A stretch of DNA of 64,000 nucleotides from Patiria miniata (Eukaryota; Echinodermata; Asteroidea; Valvatida; Asterinidae). Numbering within the stretch: the stretch's first letter is position 1; each line of letters opens with the position of its first letter. The notes beneath the pieces are model-generated. The model was given only the letters and a program-made list of their open reading frames with translations, made no database searches and had not been told where the DNA came from. Of this stretch, positions 31,010 through 43,260 are shown one piece after another. A program made the position numbers and the translations under genes. The stretch spans positions 625,001 through 689,000 of the forward strand of contig NW_024037072.1 in assembly GCF_015706575.1 (NCBI RefSeq). The letters are read 5' to 3'.

Positions 31010-32737
31010 ATTGGGCATACAACATCCGCGACGTATTGAGAAGAACTCCCCGTGTACTGTAATGGAATGAATGAGTCCTCATTTGCATATCGGTGCGCTA
31101 TTGGATATAACCGCAGAAAAAGTACTTCATAATATTACGCTGCACGCATATATGAATAACAGTGCGGAACTTGTGATGTCATTAGATTTTTCGTAACTCA
31201 GTCGATTACATACTAGTCTTATACCAGCCGCGCCGATGGAGTTCGACTGAAGTTGGACAAAAACCGACAATTTAACCGTATGGGGGGTGAGGGGATTCGA
31301 AAATCCTCGGAATTGTTGGCGAGCTGAAAGGAGAGAGAACAAGGAGGCAGCGGTTGGTAAACAGTAAAACAAAAAAATCTCAATCAACAGATATAAGGCC
31401 CCCCCCAAAAAAAAAAAAAAAAATTTTCAAGCTTGAATTGTACAGACAAGGTGGGTACTTTGCTTTTTTTGTGCCCTCATTATACATTGGTGTTCTCCAT
31501 AATTTGCCTCGGTGCCCTTTATCATTTGCCTTGGTGCAATTTCCCCATTCCTTGGTGCTCCTTGGTACAGCAATAGAGGGCGCTGTTGTAGCTACCGTGT
31601 TAATTTGAAGAAGAAAAAAAAGGTTGACGCGCATGGTTAAATTCGACGCGCGCGCTGACCAGCGACCGGAGTATTTTTTTTTGGCCTTACGTGAACTCCC
31701 GTTAATAATCCTAGAAAAGAAAGAAATGAAAACTAAACCTTTAAAATATAAAAGATCTAAAAAAAAAAGAAGTATGAATCTATATTATGACTACTAAACT
31801 AAGTATAAGCGTGAGGATAAAATACACAGAAAACAACTAAATTTAATTACACAAAAAAACTCAAGATATCCCTAAACTCCAGCCAGGACTTGGCAAGTCT
31901 AATTAAAGATGGAGTCTCTTCTACAAGACTGATAAAATATAATAATAAATTCTGGTCTGTGGGCTGTTTCTGGCCCCAACTCTGTCCACAAATCCAAACA
32001 AGAAACTTTTAAAGAAAAACATAAGATCCCCAAACACTGGAAAGTGAGTTCAACTTCCCTAATATAAACAATCCAGACCCTGCCTAGCCTGGCATTTGCC
32101 TCTAGTAAACACAACCAGGGGAGTAGCTGATTAACCACAGTCAGAGACAGACTGCCCAGGCTAGCCTGGCTACTGGCTACCCTGGTCAACTCCAAGGCTA
32201 TGCTAATTGGTCTGGAATGTCCCACCAGGGACTGACCACGAGGCCTGGCTGGGCCATGTGTTTTACTTATCAGTGGCCTTAAACTCAAGAACAGAAAAAT
32301 CTGAATAAAAAGTACATTTCCTTCTTCAAAATACTCAAACTAAAGGAATACTCATCATACAAAAACCACTAGAAAAGTAATCTACACATTATAAACTCTC
32401 TGAAATTAGACTTATCTAAGCAAAATATTATATGGCTTCACAGAAAAATCAAGAAATAAATCCACACTCCAGACCAGAATATGATTGGCCCAGGGCCAGA
32501 GTGACCATATTGTTACACACACTGAAAAAGTTGAACAATGCTATGAAATCTCCGACAATAAAACAGTGAAAAACTAACTTTCTTTAAGTACAAAAGAACT
32601 AAACTTTAAACCACGTTAACTAAATAGTCTAATATATCATGTGAATACTTCACCCTGCAATTTATGCCAAAAATAAAGGAACATTTCTTACCTGTAAGGA
32701 GAGAGAACAAAGAGGCAGCGGTTAGAATGGATGATGA
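31010..32737. other. upstream region of gene copy 1; no recognised gene
   Basis: The first about 160 bp upstream of copy 1 (to about 31008) matches copy 2 (to about 53705) and probably holds the core promoter. Beyond that the copies diverge. A 24-bp segment, GGAGAGAGAACAA(G/A)GAGGCAGC, occurs twice (about 31331 and 32698). On the minus strand the first reads like a splice acceptor (TCTCTCTCCTTTCAG) and the second precedes a consensus donor (CAG/GTAAGA). No coding continuity was found. Confidence 0.4.
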
Positions 32738-33197
32738 TGTAGCGTTTTCTTCCATATAATTATAGCTTAATTTGTGAACTTTTAACCCCTCGTACATTGC
32801 CCCCAGCAACAGTCCAGTGGTGGGTAAAAGTTATGACCCTATGGTATCAATCTCCCTAATTGATTGATTACTATTACTGAGCCAAGCCCCACTTTTATTA
32901 CTTTGTCCCTCTTACCACATTTTATCACCTAACCACAAAGTCCATTAGTACATTCCTTCAGTCTCTAGTTTTTATTGCTTTTAAATTGGATAGTCAGCCC
33001 ACATTACTTATTAGATTCTTCACTCACTCTCCTTTATTACTTTCTTCGCTCACTCTTCTTTCAACCATCAAACGAGACACATGTCTCCAAATCCTCTCTT
33101 GTAAATACGGTAGTCTAGTTGTTCGATTGTTAGAATAAAGTTGCTGTACGACCAACATCGTGTGTATTCCATTATTCCATCAACCAAAAACCCTAAA
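32738..33197 (+). repeat. 5' LTR
   Basis: Starts TGTAGCGTTTTC and ends ACCCTAAA. It contains a late AATAAAG (about 33131) that could be the poly(A) signal. It is almost identical to the 3' LTR. Confidence 0.95.
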
Positions 33198-33239
33198 CTG
33201 GTGACCCTGACGTGATCTATACAACAAAACAGTGGAATT

Positions 33240-34103
33240 TTGGAATCAACTGCAGCGATGCCTACTACTCCTGCTACAACTAGTACCGGCGCAACAGCAC
33301 AGCCACCTGTAACCGCTACCATCAGCCTCAAACTCCCACCATACTGGCCATCTGACCCAACAATATGGTTCACCCAAGTGGAGGCACAATTCACCACTCG
33401 AGGCATAACCTCCGAACACACCAGATATGCTTATGTGGTGGCGTCCCTGCAGCCATCTATAGCGCAGGAGGTGAGGGATATTTTAATAACTCCACCCTCA
33501 GAGGCTCCATACACAACGCTGAAAAAGGAGCTTATTAAACGCACATCTCAATCTGAACAAAAACGCTTGCATCAACTCTTGACAACAGAGGAGTTGGGGG
33601 ATCGAAAACCCTCCCAACTGCTCCGCAAGATGCAACAGCTCTTGGGGGAGCGAACATTGGAGCCATCAATAATGAAACAACTTTTCCTCCAGCGGCTTCC
33701 AACCAATGCTCGGCTAATTCTTGCTTCCACCTCAGAAGAGGTCGACATCGACCAATTGGCAAAGTTAGCAGATAAAATCATGGAAGTCTCCCCTACCCAG
33801 GCACCCGTCTCTGCACACATCACTACCATTGAATCTCCGCCACCAACCGAAATTCAACAACTGCGGGCCGAAGTAGCGAATTTGGCATCAATGATATCCA
33901 CCCTCACCAGCCGTCCACGTGAACGCAGTCGCAGCCGCAGTCAACCGCGTCGCCAACGCACTGATGACCGTAGATCAGCAGCCACGGCCACGCACGATGC
34001 AGAGTGTTGGTACCACCAGAAATTTGGAGCTATGGCCCACAAATGTACGCAGCCATGTTCTTATAAGGCCGGTCACCAGGAAAACGACCAAGCCGGCAAG
34101 TAG
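33240..34103 (+). CDS. Ty3/Gypsy gag region
   Basis: Structural-protein region of the LTR element. An N-terminal proline/threonine-rich part precedes a capsid-like domain ([20 protein letters not shown], characteristic of the group), followed by a basic arginine-serine stretch and a zinc-knuckle-like [14 protein letters not shown] segment. The length, about 290 residues, is usual for this group. Confidence 0.9.
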   Translation: MESTAAMPTTPATTSTGATAQPPVTATISLKLPPYWPSDPTIWFTQVEAQFTTRGITSEHTRYAYVVASLQPSIAQEVRDILITPPSEAPYTTLKKELIKRTSQSEQKRLHQLLTTEELGDRKPSQLLRKMQQLLGERTLEPSIMKQLFLQRLPTNARLILASTSEEVDIDQLAKLADKIMEVSPTQAPVSAHITTIESPPPTEIQQLRAEVANLASMISTLTSRPRERSRSRSQPRRQRTDDRRSAATATHDAECWYHQKFGAMAHKCTQPCSYKAGHQENDQAGK

Positions 34104-34183
34104 GGGCGACATGCTCTGCCGGCCGTTCCCCATCTCATCGCCTATTTTATGTCACAGATCGAGTAACGAAGCAACAATTCCTT

Positions 34184-36118
34184 GTGGACACAGGAGCAGA
34201 GGTGAGTGTCATCCCTCCTTCATCTCACGACCGCGCCCACCGCTGTTATGGACATGACCTTCAAGCAGCTAACGCATCGCAAATCGCTACCTATGGTGAA
34301 AGGTCATTGACACTTGACATTGGGATTCGGCGGCCATGCCGATGGGTTTTCATCGTCGCCGACGTTCAACATGCAATCATAGGCGCAGATTTCCTTCGTT
34401 ATTTCAACTTTCTTGTTGACATTCGCAACTGCAGGCTAGTTGATGCTACGACCAGCTTAAGCATCGATGGAAAAGCATCAACATCGCCATCGCTCAGCCC
34501 CATCTTCAAACCGCCCACCCCATCTCGATTCGCGGACATTTTGAAGGATTTCCCCAGCATAACGCGTCCCACCTATAGTGACACTCCAATCAAACACAAC
34601 GTTGAGCACCATATCATCACGACTGGCCCCCCTGCAGCCGCACGCCCTCGCCGTCTTGCACCTGACCGTTTGAAAGTCGCCAAAGACGAGTTCCAACACA
34701 TGATGGACTTAGGTATCGTGCGCCCTTCGGCCAGTAACTGGTCCTCACCTCTTCATATGGTCCCCAAAAAGCAACCTGGGGATTGGCGTCCATGCGGTGA
34801 CTATCGGGCTCTCAACAAATCCACAGTGCCTGATCGTTATCCAGTGCCACATATCCAAGACTTTACATCATCACTACATGGCACTGTGATATTTTCCAAG
34901 ATCGACCTCATCCGCGCATACCATCAGATTCCCATGGCACCAAACGATATTGCTAAAACCGCTATCACGACTCCGTTTGGGCTCTTCGAATTTACCCGTA
35001 TGCCATTTGGTTTGCGCAACGCCGCCCAAACGTTCCAACGCTTCATTGATGAAGTAACAAGAGGTTTGGACTTTTGTTATGCCTACATCGATGACCTCTT
35101 AGTTGCCAGTACTGATGCCGATCAACATGAAACGCATCTTCGCCTTCTGTTTGACCGCCTCCAACAATACGGCGTGATCATCAACCCCGCGAAATGTCTG
35201 TTTGGCACAGAGTCACTGGAATTCCTTGGACATCACGTTGACCGTCACGGAGTGCAACCACTTGCTGGAAAGGTCAGTGCTATCCGTGTTTTTCCCCAAC
35301 CAACAACTCTCACCAAACTCAGGGAATTTCTCGGTCTCGTCAACTTCTACCGCCGTTTCATTCCCCAGTGTTCCCAGGTCCTCCAACCACTCACCGATCT
35401 ACTTTCTAATGCCGGAAAGAAGTCGGCACCACTCCCTTGGAATGACTCTGCCACCGCTTCATTTCACGCTATCAAAGTTGCCCTCGCTAACGCCACTCTC
35501 CTTGCACATCCAAAGCCAGACGCGCCTCTGTGCGTCATGACGGACGCTTCGGATGTCGCAGTGGGAGCTGTTCTTCAACAACGAATTGACAATGCATGGC
35601 AACCACTCGCTTTCTTCTCAAAGCGACTTCAACCAGCAGAGACACGTTACAGCACATTTGGTCGCGAACTTTTGGCCATATACCTTGCCATCCGCCATTT
35701 TCGTCACTCACTCGAGGGTCGTCAATTTCATGTGCTAACGGACCACAAACCGCTCACATATGCTCACGGCACCACAACGGACAGACACTCCCCTCGCGAA
35801 ATTCGCCACCTCGATTTTGTTTCCCAGTTTACCTGTGATATCAGACATGTTAAAGGTGGAGATAACCCTGCCGCAGATGCCCTATCTCGTGTCGAACTCA
35901 ATGCTCTTCGCACGGATCATACTGCACTCATCGATTTCCACAAAATGGCGGAATTGCAGAACACCAGCGAGGAACTTCAACGCTTGCGCACATCGTCATC
36001 CTCGCTCACGTTCAAACAAGTTCCCCTACCATCATGTGACATTACATTAACTTGTGACATTTCTACTGCAAACGCACGTCCATTTTGTTCCAGTGGAGAT
36101 GCGTCGTGCAGTGTTTGA
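34184..36118 (+). CDS. Ty3/Gypsy protease-reverse transcriptase-RNase H region
   Basis: Opens with the aspartic-protease motif [10 protein letters not shown]. Reverse-transcriptase boxes follow ([37 protein letters not shown] and the catalytic YIDDLLVAS), then an RNase H domain ([27 protein letters not shown]). It makes and processes the element's DNA copy in a cytoplasmic particle. Confidence 0.93.
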   Translation: MDTGAEVSVIPPSSHDRAHRCYGHDLQAANASQIATYGERSLTLDIGIRRPCRWVFIVADVQHAIIGADFLRYFNFLVDIRNCRLVDATTSLSIDGKASTSPSLSPIFKPPTPSRFADILKDFPSITRPTYSDTPIKHNVEHHIITTGPPAAARPRRLAPDRLKVAKDEFQHMMDLGIVRPSASNWSSPLHMVPKKQPGDWRPCGDYRALNKSTVPDRYPVPHIQDFTSSLHGTVIFSKIDLIRAYHQIPMAPNDIAKTAITTPFGLFEFTRMPFGLRNAAQTFQRFIDEVTRGLDFCYAYIDDLLVASTDADQHETHLRLLFDRLQQYGVIINPAKCLFGTESLEFLGHHVDRHGVQPLAGKVSAIRVFPQPTTLTKLREFLGLVNFYRRFIPQCSQVLQPLTDLLSNAGKKSAPLPWNDSATASFHAIKVALANATLLAHPKPDAPLCVMTDASDVAVGAVLQQRIDNAWQPLAFFSKRLQPAETRYSTFGRELLAIYLAIRHFRHSLEGRQFHVLTDHKPLTYAHGTTTDRHSPREIRHLDFVSQFTCDIRHVKGGDNPAADALSRVELNALRTDHTALIDFHKMAELQNTSEELQRLRTSSSSLTFKQVPLPSCDITLTCDISTANARPFCSSGDASCSV

Positions 36119-37268
36119 CGCTCTACACTCCCTATCTCACCCTGGAATTCGCGCTACGCAACGCCTCATCACGGACCGCTACGTTTGGCCATGTGTTAAC
36201 CGTGATGTGCGACAATGGGCAAAATCGTGCATACAGTGTCAGCGCTCAAAGGTCCATCGCCATACCTTTGCACCCCTGTCTGAGTTTTCTACTCCAGATG
36301 CCCGATTTTCGCATGTTCACATTGATCTTGTTGGACAATTACCCACATCCAATGGATGTGTATACATGTTGACCTGTATTGACCGTTTCACACGTTGGCC
36401 AGAAGCCATCCCTCTACCGGACATCACAGCTGAAACAGTCGCTCGTGCCTTTGTAACGCGATGGGTTGCCTCATTTGGTGTTCCATCGGTTATCACCACT
36501 GATCGCGGTGCCCAGTTTGAATCCGCACTTTTTCGCGCACTCACAAATCTGCTTGGTACCACCCGCATACGTACCACAGCCTATCACCCAATCGCGAATG
36601 GACTAGTGGAACGTTTTCATCGCCAACTGAAGTCATCACTACGGGCACAACCAGACGCAAGCCTATGGACAGAGACTTTGCCGCTGATTCTCTTGGGAAT
36701 CCGAACTGCGGTCAAGTCCGACTTCGGTCACTGTGTTGCCGAACGCGTCTATGGCACCACACTTCGCCTGCCTGGCGAATTCTTTGACAACACCACTGAT
36801 GCCACTGCCTTAGAGCCTACGAACTATGTTCATCGCTTGAAACGCGCCATGCAGGATCTTCAGCCACCAACAACCCGCGCACAGCAGCGTCCCACAGTGC
36901 ATGTTCCCGAGGAACTTCAGACATGCACTCATGTTTTCGTTCGTCGTGACGCAGTGCGCAAACCTCTACAACCGCCTTACGACGGACCTTTCAAAGTACT
37001 CAGTCGTTCAGCTAAACATTTCGTCATTGAACTGAACAATCGTCAGGACACAGTTAGCATAGATCGCCTTAAATCTGCCCATTTGGATATAGGTCATGCT
37101 ACACATTCTGCTCTTCCCAAACCCAACCACTCTATCCCAATAGTTCAAACCAATCCTGTAAATACCGAGCAGAATATCCCAACCTCAGACATTCCACCTC
37201 CTCGTACAACCCGCTCAGGCCGCACAGTTCATTGGCCCAAACGCTATGTCACATTCGTTCGTTCTTAA
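36119..37268 (+). CDS. Ty3/Gypsy integrase region
   Basis: Contains the H-x-H-type N-terminal zinc module (HPGIRATQRLI, C-x2-C in SCIQCQRSK), the rve core with VHIDLVG, TTDRGAQFES and NGLVERFHRQLK supplying the D-D-E acids, and a C-terminal part ending in a proline-rich tail with HWPKRYV. It inserts the DNA copy into the host genome. Confidence 0.92.
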
Positions 37269-37315
37269 GTGTTTTATCAATTTTTGTTACTTCTCACTCA
37301 CTGGAAGGGGGCTCC

Positions 37316-37776
37316 TGTAGCGTTTTCTTCCATATAATTATAGCTTAATTTGTGAACTTTTAACCCCTCGTACATTGCCCCCAGCAACAGTCCAGTGGTG
37401 GGTAAAAGTTATGACCCTATGGTATCAATCTCCCTAATTGATTGATTACTATTACTGAGCCAAGCCCCACTTTTATTACTTTGTCCCTCTTACCACATTT
37501 TATCACCTAACCACAAAGTCCATTAGTACATTCCTTCAGTCTCTAGTTTTTATTGCTTTTAAATTGGATAGTCAGCCCCACATTACTTATTAGATTCTTC
37601 ACTCACTCTCCTTTATTACTTTCTTCGCTCACTCTTCTTTCAACCATCAAACGAGACACATGTCTCCAAATCCTCTCTTGTAAATACGGTAGTCTAGTTG
37701 TTCGATTGTTAGAATAAAGTTGCTGTACGACCAACATCGTGTGTATTCCATTATTCCATCAACCAAAAACCCTAAA
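37316..37776 (+). repeat. 3' LTR
   Basis: Preceded by the purine-rich GGAAGGGGGCTCC and followed by the target duplication ATGA. Confidence 0.95.
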
Positions 37777-37831
37777 ATGATACAGCACTAAGCATTCTGG
37801 ATCACATCCACCCCAACCACTGCACGGTAGT

Positions 37832-37938
37832 ATCGAAAACGAAGACCCCTTAAAACGAAGACCGAAGACCCACTCGAAAACGAAGACCCACTTGAGAACG
37901 AAGACCCACTCGAAAACAAAGACCTACTCGAAAACGAT
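37832..37938 (+). repeat. ~18-24-bp minisatellite
   Basis: Six or so imperfect copies of CGAAGACCCACTCGAAAA lie directly after the LTR element's right flank. Confidence 0.8.
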
Positions 37939-40099
37939 TCATGAGTAGAGTTAAATCATCTTTCAAAATAAATAATGACTCAAAAAAGGAAGTATGTTAA
38001 TTTTTGTCAACGTAAGCATATTGTAACGTTCACCGAGCGGTCTGGGGTCGAAAAGATAGTCCGGTTCTTTAAGGATTATGAACTTGGTCTTTGGTTGAAA
38101 AGCAGTACACTCTAAATAAAGAAACTCCACACACCAGCTCTGTGTTTTCCACTGTTTTATTCTGTAACGTTCATCAATGAGATAATCTGCGAACAAATAA
38201 CGTTTCTCACTTCAAGAAGTTCCCGGTTGCACCCTGTCATTAAAAGACCAACGCAGTTTTCGCAGCCGCCCCACAGCACTCCAAAACGTGTCCGCCCTAC
38301 AAGCATTCCTAGGCTTCCCGCCAAAAAATGTAACAACTTGACAAGTGGCGCGCGTTTATCTATCGCCTAATTAACATAACCAAAAACATTGCGGGCGCTG
38401 CGCTAGATCCAGCGCTGCGCTCAATTCCATTACAATATGTTTTCTGACATCCGAAATAAAAAAAAATGCAACAAATTTCAGCACATGAGTTACAACAACA
38501 ATTATATAATGTACACATTTTGTAGGTCATGTTGCCCCCTTCATGAAGTTATTTTAAAAGATGCGGCGTTTATCTTTACACTACGAGTACAATATCATGT
38601 CAAGGAGTCACTCCACTTTCAAGAAGGGGGTCTCTCTAGTATATAAACAATACTCTTGCAGGCATGGGACTAAACTAAAAGATAAAACTTAAAAGCAAAA
38701 AATAAAACTTGCAGGGGTGAAGCAATGTTAGCCCAATTAAGGGGCAAGAAATCACAGGGCCCAATTAAGGGGCCCTTTTACATAACGACTTGTCATCAAG
38801 TTTATCTTCATCCATGAACAGAATGACACTCGAAGCGCGCAAAATTCAAAATGAAAACCTAGAGGGAGTTTTTTTCAAATTATAATAACTAAAGAAGTGG
38901 ATACAGTTGGATGATCTACGTAAATGAAATAAACGAATAATCATGGGATAAACCAAAAGTCAAGGGGATGGCGAAAATAGCGTTAAAGCGTCATTTATAA
39001 TTATGAATTGAAGCTTGATGTCACACGCACACAAAGCAGACACGAAGGTATATGGCTCTTGTTGTTGTCTTCTTATATTTTTACGTTGGAGGATATTTCT
39101 ATTTTATATAATTGCTATAATATTTTCTTTCGAAGGTTAGTTTTTTTCTAACTGACTAGTTGATTACCAACCACGAAGAGTTGGGCTTTTAATACTTGCG
39201 GCAAAGAACGAGTGACAGAAACTGTCAAATTAATCTGTTAGCACACACTTTTAATGACAAACAGTTATGACAAATTAGTGTGTGTGACTGTATGATGTAC
39301 CTGTCATCAGGCAACAAATTATACAGAAATACAAAATGTGATATTTTTAAATTGACTGCGAGGTCTATGAAATGAGTTTCTATTCACGAATCTTGTTATA
39401 ACTGTGTGCAGCACCATAGTTGGTGCGTAACACAACATCATGTTTTACATGTTCATGCTTTCATGTTTGATCAGCGCCCTCTATATTCAGATAATATAGC
39501 CAAAACAGAAAGAGTATCACGACAGCGTTGTTTCAAGGGGAAAAAAAGAGTTGAGTTGAGGAAACGAGATGAAGAAGAGCATTTACAAATTTTTGATCCC
39601 AAAGAAGGACAAAATATTCGTCTGCAAGAAACAGAAGGAATGTCAGACAGATCGAGCATTCCAACGTATAACCTTTCAGAGTTCTTTAATCTTGTTGAAG
39701 CGAAATAAACCAAGCAGTGAAGATCGAAGCTCGGGTCCTAATTGCAAGGAAGGGGCACTCACTTTTGAGGAAGGGGAACATAATATTTTAATTAAACTTC
39801 TGCAAATTCTGAGGGGGGGGGGGTGCCAAAGGCCTCCAGTGGGTGTGTGTGTGGGGGGGGGGGGGGCATCATGCACTCAATCGTTCGACTGCTCTTATGA
39901 CGCCGTTCCGTGGTCATCAGTGCCCATCGACCCCTTCGAGCCATATGATGGTTTCGTCGTCGAGCTTGCGCAGGCTGTCTGCGTTTCAGAACGGGGTATT
40001 CAGGCAGGAAGTAGGGCGATCGTGTAGCGTAAGGCCTGGTTCCTATAGGCATGATAAGGGAACAAAATCCACTTTAAAATTATTAGACCGACCAAACTA
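37939..40099. other. no supported gene
   Basis: I see no recognised exon. The direct word TGTAACGTTCA occurs at 38021 and 38164. There are G runs at 39815 and 39855. Overlapping open stretches at 39406-40027 are hydrophilic and match no family I know. They may be relics of the same decayed element as the THAP pseudogene downstream. Confidence 0.35.
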
Positions 40100-40139
40100 G
40101 TCGGCGACATTCTCAATAAACAGGTGTGTCATAGATAGA

Positions 40140-40340
40140 GGGCAGGGTTTAGATTTTTGCGGGAAATTTGGGGGTAAAATGACGATGAAAGCGCGGCGAG
40201 AACACGCAACCCGAAAATAAAGATGGCGATCACCGCTCGATGTCATAGATATAGAACTTAAAAAACTAGATCGGACGAGCGTATGATACGCGCGTTTTGA
40301 CAGGACGCTGCCATTGGTCACGTGAACAGGGTCAAAAATT
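40140..40340 (+). repeat. divergent inverted repeat, left arm
   Basis: Inverse match to 43070-43260: CTAGATCGGACG with TAGATATAGAACTTAAAAAA on the left, and CGTCCGATCTAGTT with AAATTATATATCTATG on the right. CACGTGA words are shared. The arms enclose the THAP pseudogene and may be the ends of a decayed DNA transposon. Confidence 0.55.
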
Positions 40341-40889
40341 TAAACGCGCGTTTCTTCGGCATGACGATCACTTGTACTCCATCACTGCTTGAAAATGGTG
40401 GCAATCTGTGCGGCAGCAAAGTTCAACTAAGACGGAGAAAGGGACCCGGAGGACAGTCTCTCAAGAAGTTAACATCATGTGTGAGTAACTTAATACACAG
40501 AATGTATCTCTTGAGAGTACATTTCGAACAAGACAGATTTTATAAAAATTAACTCAATATAGGCTTCGTTACGCAATGCCAAATGGGCATAAATCATAGG
40601 AATGGGTGTGGAGAAAAATCCCCCGTGTGTGATCCAAAGGATCCTCCGAATTTTGTAATAACCGCGCAGGGCCTACTTAAAATATTTTCAGGGTATTGTT
40701 TTAAAAGTTAAGATGGTACTCCTGATCCTGAACATCGAATAACAATTATTTCTGGCCTAACATCACCCTCCCCTCTCCTGCTTTTCAATAATAGTCCGAC
40801 TCCGCGGGGGAACGAGGATTGGGAGTCACTTTTTGTTGTGGGATGTGGGTGATTAAAGAAAATGCACCATTCTCCTAGTTTGAACACAC

Positions 40890-41590
40890 CAATGAGAAAT
40901 ATTCCAAATGGCAGCAAATGGAATCCAACAAAGCACGATCGTCTTTGCAGCGACCATTTCCCTGCAGAGTGCTTCAAGGTGGAATGGGGGGAAAACACGT
41001 CTGCGTGTCGATGCCGTACCGTCAATCTTTGAAGACTACCCGACTCATTTGAAGCCTGTAAGTATTAATGAGCCTTGGGGCCAGGATAGGCTATCGATAA
41101 TTACTGTCATATATTTAAAGGCCTATCATGTGCTTTATTTGTTTTATTTCGAAGAAAGACTACAGTCTCGTGTATGGACTTAAGCACGAGAGAGAAAAGC
41201 TGCCAACGGCAAGGAAAGAAGCAACCCAAGCCCCCGTCGAAGATATTGCTTCAGTGCATGCCGTACCGGCAAAACAACATCAGCGATAGAGCATGTATAC
41301 AGTCTACTACCAGAAATGGATCTACCCTCGGAAGTAGCAGGAAGGCTATATAATCCAAGCTTGAACAGGAAAACAGACAACTCCGGCAGGAAAATCGACG
41401 ATCATGTCGAAAAAGATCTTATCATCCGTCAGAGAGGTGGTAAAAGGCCTGTATTAAAGAGGAGCAACTTGTTACTCCAGAGACGGCCGACTAGATGGAA
41501 ACACAGTTTCCTATTCTGCAATTGGAAGTCACTCTGCTGGAGCTGGGAAAACTGCGCCTTGCTCAACGAATCACAATCATAGTGAACAGA
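40890..41590 (+). pseudogene. decayed THAP-domain protein gene
   Basis: One frame reads KWNPTKHDRLCSDHF, the central THAP signature (W-x-P ... L-C-S-x-H-F). After a one-base slip in a G run near 40985 another frame continues RLRVDAVPSIFEDYP, the conserved AVP(S/T)IF end of the THAP zinc finger, and then a splice-donor-like GTAAG (41057). Further along (about 41358-41410) a shifted frame gives LEQENRQLRQENRR, a coiled coil usual in THAP proteins. THAP fingers are DNA-binding modules of P-element- or Kolobok-type transposases and of host factors. Stops and shifts show that this copy is dead. The N-terminal CxxC part of the finger was not identified. Confidence 0.68.
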
Positions 41591-41942
41591 TGAAGAAGTT
41601 TGCACTGCTCGACAAAAGCGTACGTCTTCGTCAGAAAGAAGATTGCACTGCCAAAGTTCGATGACGCTGTGCGTACAGTGAGGAGATAGCTGGCCACGCA
41701 TGCATAACTGGGCCTCGTGCGTGGACCATAGCTAAAATTTTAACAAGTTTCGCTTAGTATTTCGTTATCGTCTTATTGTTGCTCCTCAGAAATTGAAAGA
41801 TTGAATAGCCCTCTGTTTGCGTTCATGCATATGAGGAAGATATATTGGATTGCTTATTCTGGTTCATAAATTTATGGGAAGCAATATTCACCTGCTGGTA
41901 GTTGCATAGGCTAGACCTTCACATAAATATTCGGATGGTGAC

Positions 41943-42269
41943 CAAGGGCGGATCCAGGGGGGGGGGGGGGGGGCCAAAGGGGGCCATGGCCCCCCCCCCA
42001 AAACGAAACCAATTTTTTTTTTTTTATGTGACATCGCTATAAAGGCAGGCAATGAGTACACCACCATCTTTTCCTCAAAAAAACATTGGTTAAAGTGGTC
42101 AGAAATTGCCTCAGATCGCACCACAGAGCATCTAGAAAACCAAAAAAAAATTCGGGGCCCTTAAGCGGGCCCCGAACCCCACGCCGTAATTTTTTTTACT
42201 CACTTTTTTTGGGGACCAAACATTTTTTTGGCCCCCCCCAAAAAAAATTGTGTTCTGGATCCGCCCTTG
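41943..42269 (+). mobile_element. hAT-type MITE, family 2, copy b
   Basis: A 327-bp element with ends CAAGGGCGGATCCAG ... CTGGATCCGCCCTTG and a perfect 8-bp duplication ATGGTGAC (41935-41942, 42270-42277). The body matches copy a (28359-28664). Confidence 0.95.
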
Positions 42270-42277
42270 ATGGTGAC

Positions 42278-43069
42278 AACCAAATGTATTTTTTTCATGA
42301 GCAATGATATTCTTGACATCTTGATTAATGGATATGGATATGGAACTGCCATTTCATCAGATTATTTATTAGCTACCGAGTAAGTTTTCACAGTGTTTAT
42401 TACCTAAAAGTTATTTAAGTATTCGTTTGTTCAGTACTCACAACAGATGGCCGGCCAGAGACTTGTTTTTGTAGTCATCCATTCATTTCAAATGTAATGT
42501 TCCTATTGAGGTTAGCAGTATTAATTGATGGCCCATTGAAAATCATCTGTCAGGTGACATGGCCACCATCTGTAAATAAAGCTATTATTATTATTAAAAG
42601 CAACGCAATATTTCGAGTGCCCGTTTTTATCGTTGCTCATTTACAAAATGATTTTCTGTTATTTCATTTTGATGTTGGTAAAATTAAAAGTTTATGTTTT
42701 GTCTGATAGGCAAGTAACGGTTGATTTTTATTGCACATTTTAAAAAAGAGGAAAATCTCATGAAACTGGTTGACATTTAACTACGCTTTTGACATTTGCC
42801 TTTGTTAAAGATATAAGAACACAATGTGGCTACTTTTCGGTACAAATTAGTATTCTTGGCTGAAAATCAATTACCTTCAACACAGTCGCCAATTTGGCCC
42901 CAAATAAAGACACAGAGGCAAACTCATGTGTAACTTTTCAAAGGAATATGAAATGTCACATTGTCAAAAATCGTAGTTAAAAATGTCAACCTGTTGTTAA
43001 GAACTTCAACGCATAGCTGAATTCAGGTGGGGGTGGGTGTTGACGATATTTTTCCGTCCAGCATTCACC
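42278..43069. other. mostly unassigned; short LINE-like tail
   Basis: Around 42555-42600, CACCATCTGTAAATAAAG followed by TATTATTATTATT resembles the 3' end of a CR1/L2-like LINE. The remainder is AT-rich with no recognised gene. Confidence 0.4.
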
Positions 43070-43260
43070 AGCTGCCCTTTGCGCGTGGCCCTATTCACGT
43101 GACTTTGCAGCGCGTCCATGAAGAACCCAGAAGTTTTGTGCACAGTGAATGGCGCGTTCGAACGCGCGTCCGATCTAGTTATTTTAAATTATATATCTAT
43201 GCTCGATGTACCGTGAGCACGCACGGCGCGCTGAATCGCAAGGCACAAACCGCGCAGAAA
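43070..43260 (-). repeat. divergent inverted repeat, right arm
   Basis: Counterpart of 40140-40340. It contains TTCACGTGAC, GCGCGTCCGATCTAGTT and ATATATCTATG. Confidence 0.55.

Larger units (their letters stand above)
32738..37776 (+). mobile_element. Ty3/Gypsy LTR retrotransposon (CsRN1/Boudicca-like)
   Basis: A 5.04-kb element bounded by 460-bp LTRs and a 4-bp duplication ATGA (32734-32737, 37777-37780). Internal order is primer-binding region (TGGTGACCCTGACGTGA, from 33199), gag, protease, reverse transcriptase, RNase H, integrase, purine-rich tract, 3' LTR. The two LTRs differ by about one base by eye, so the insertion is very recent. The gag knuckle style (C-x2-H-x3-FG ... C-x3-C) and polymerase boxes suggest the CsRN1 group. 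It looks nearly whole, with perhaps one or two discontinuities between coding blocks, some of which could be the frameshifting this family uses. It lies about 1.9 kb upstream of gene copy 1, opposite in orientation. Confidence 0.95.

Noticed and set aside
39406-40027. Two overlapping open frames of 100 and 152 residues
   Set aside because: No motif, overlapping in different frames, one ending in G-run sequence; they could be relics but are not supportable as genes.
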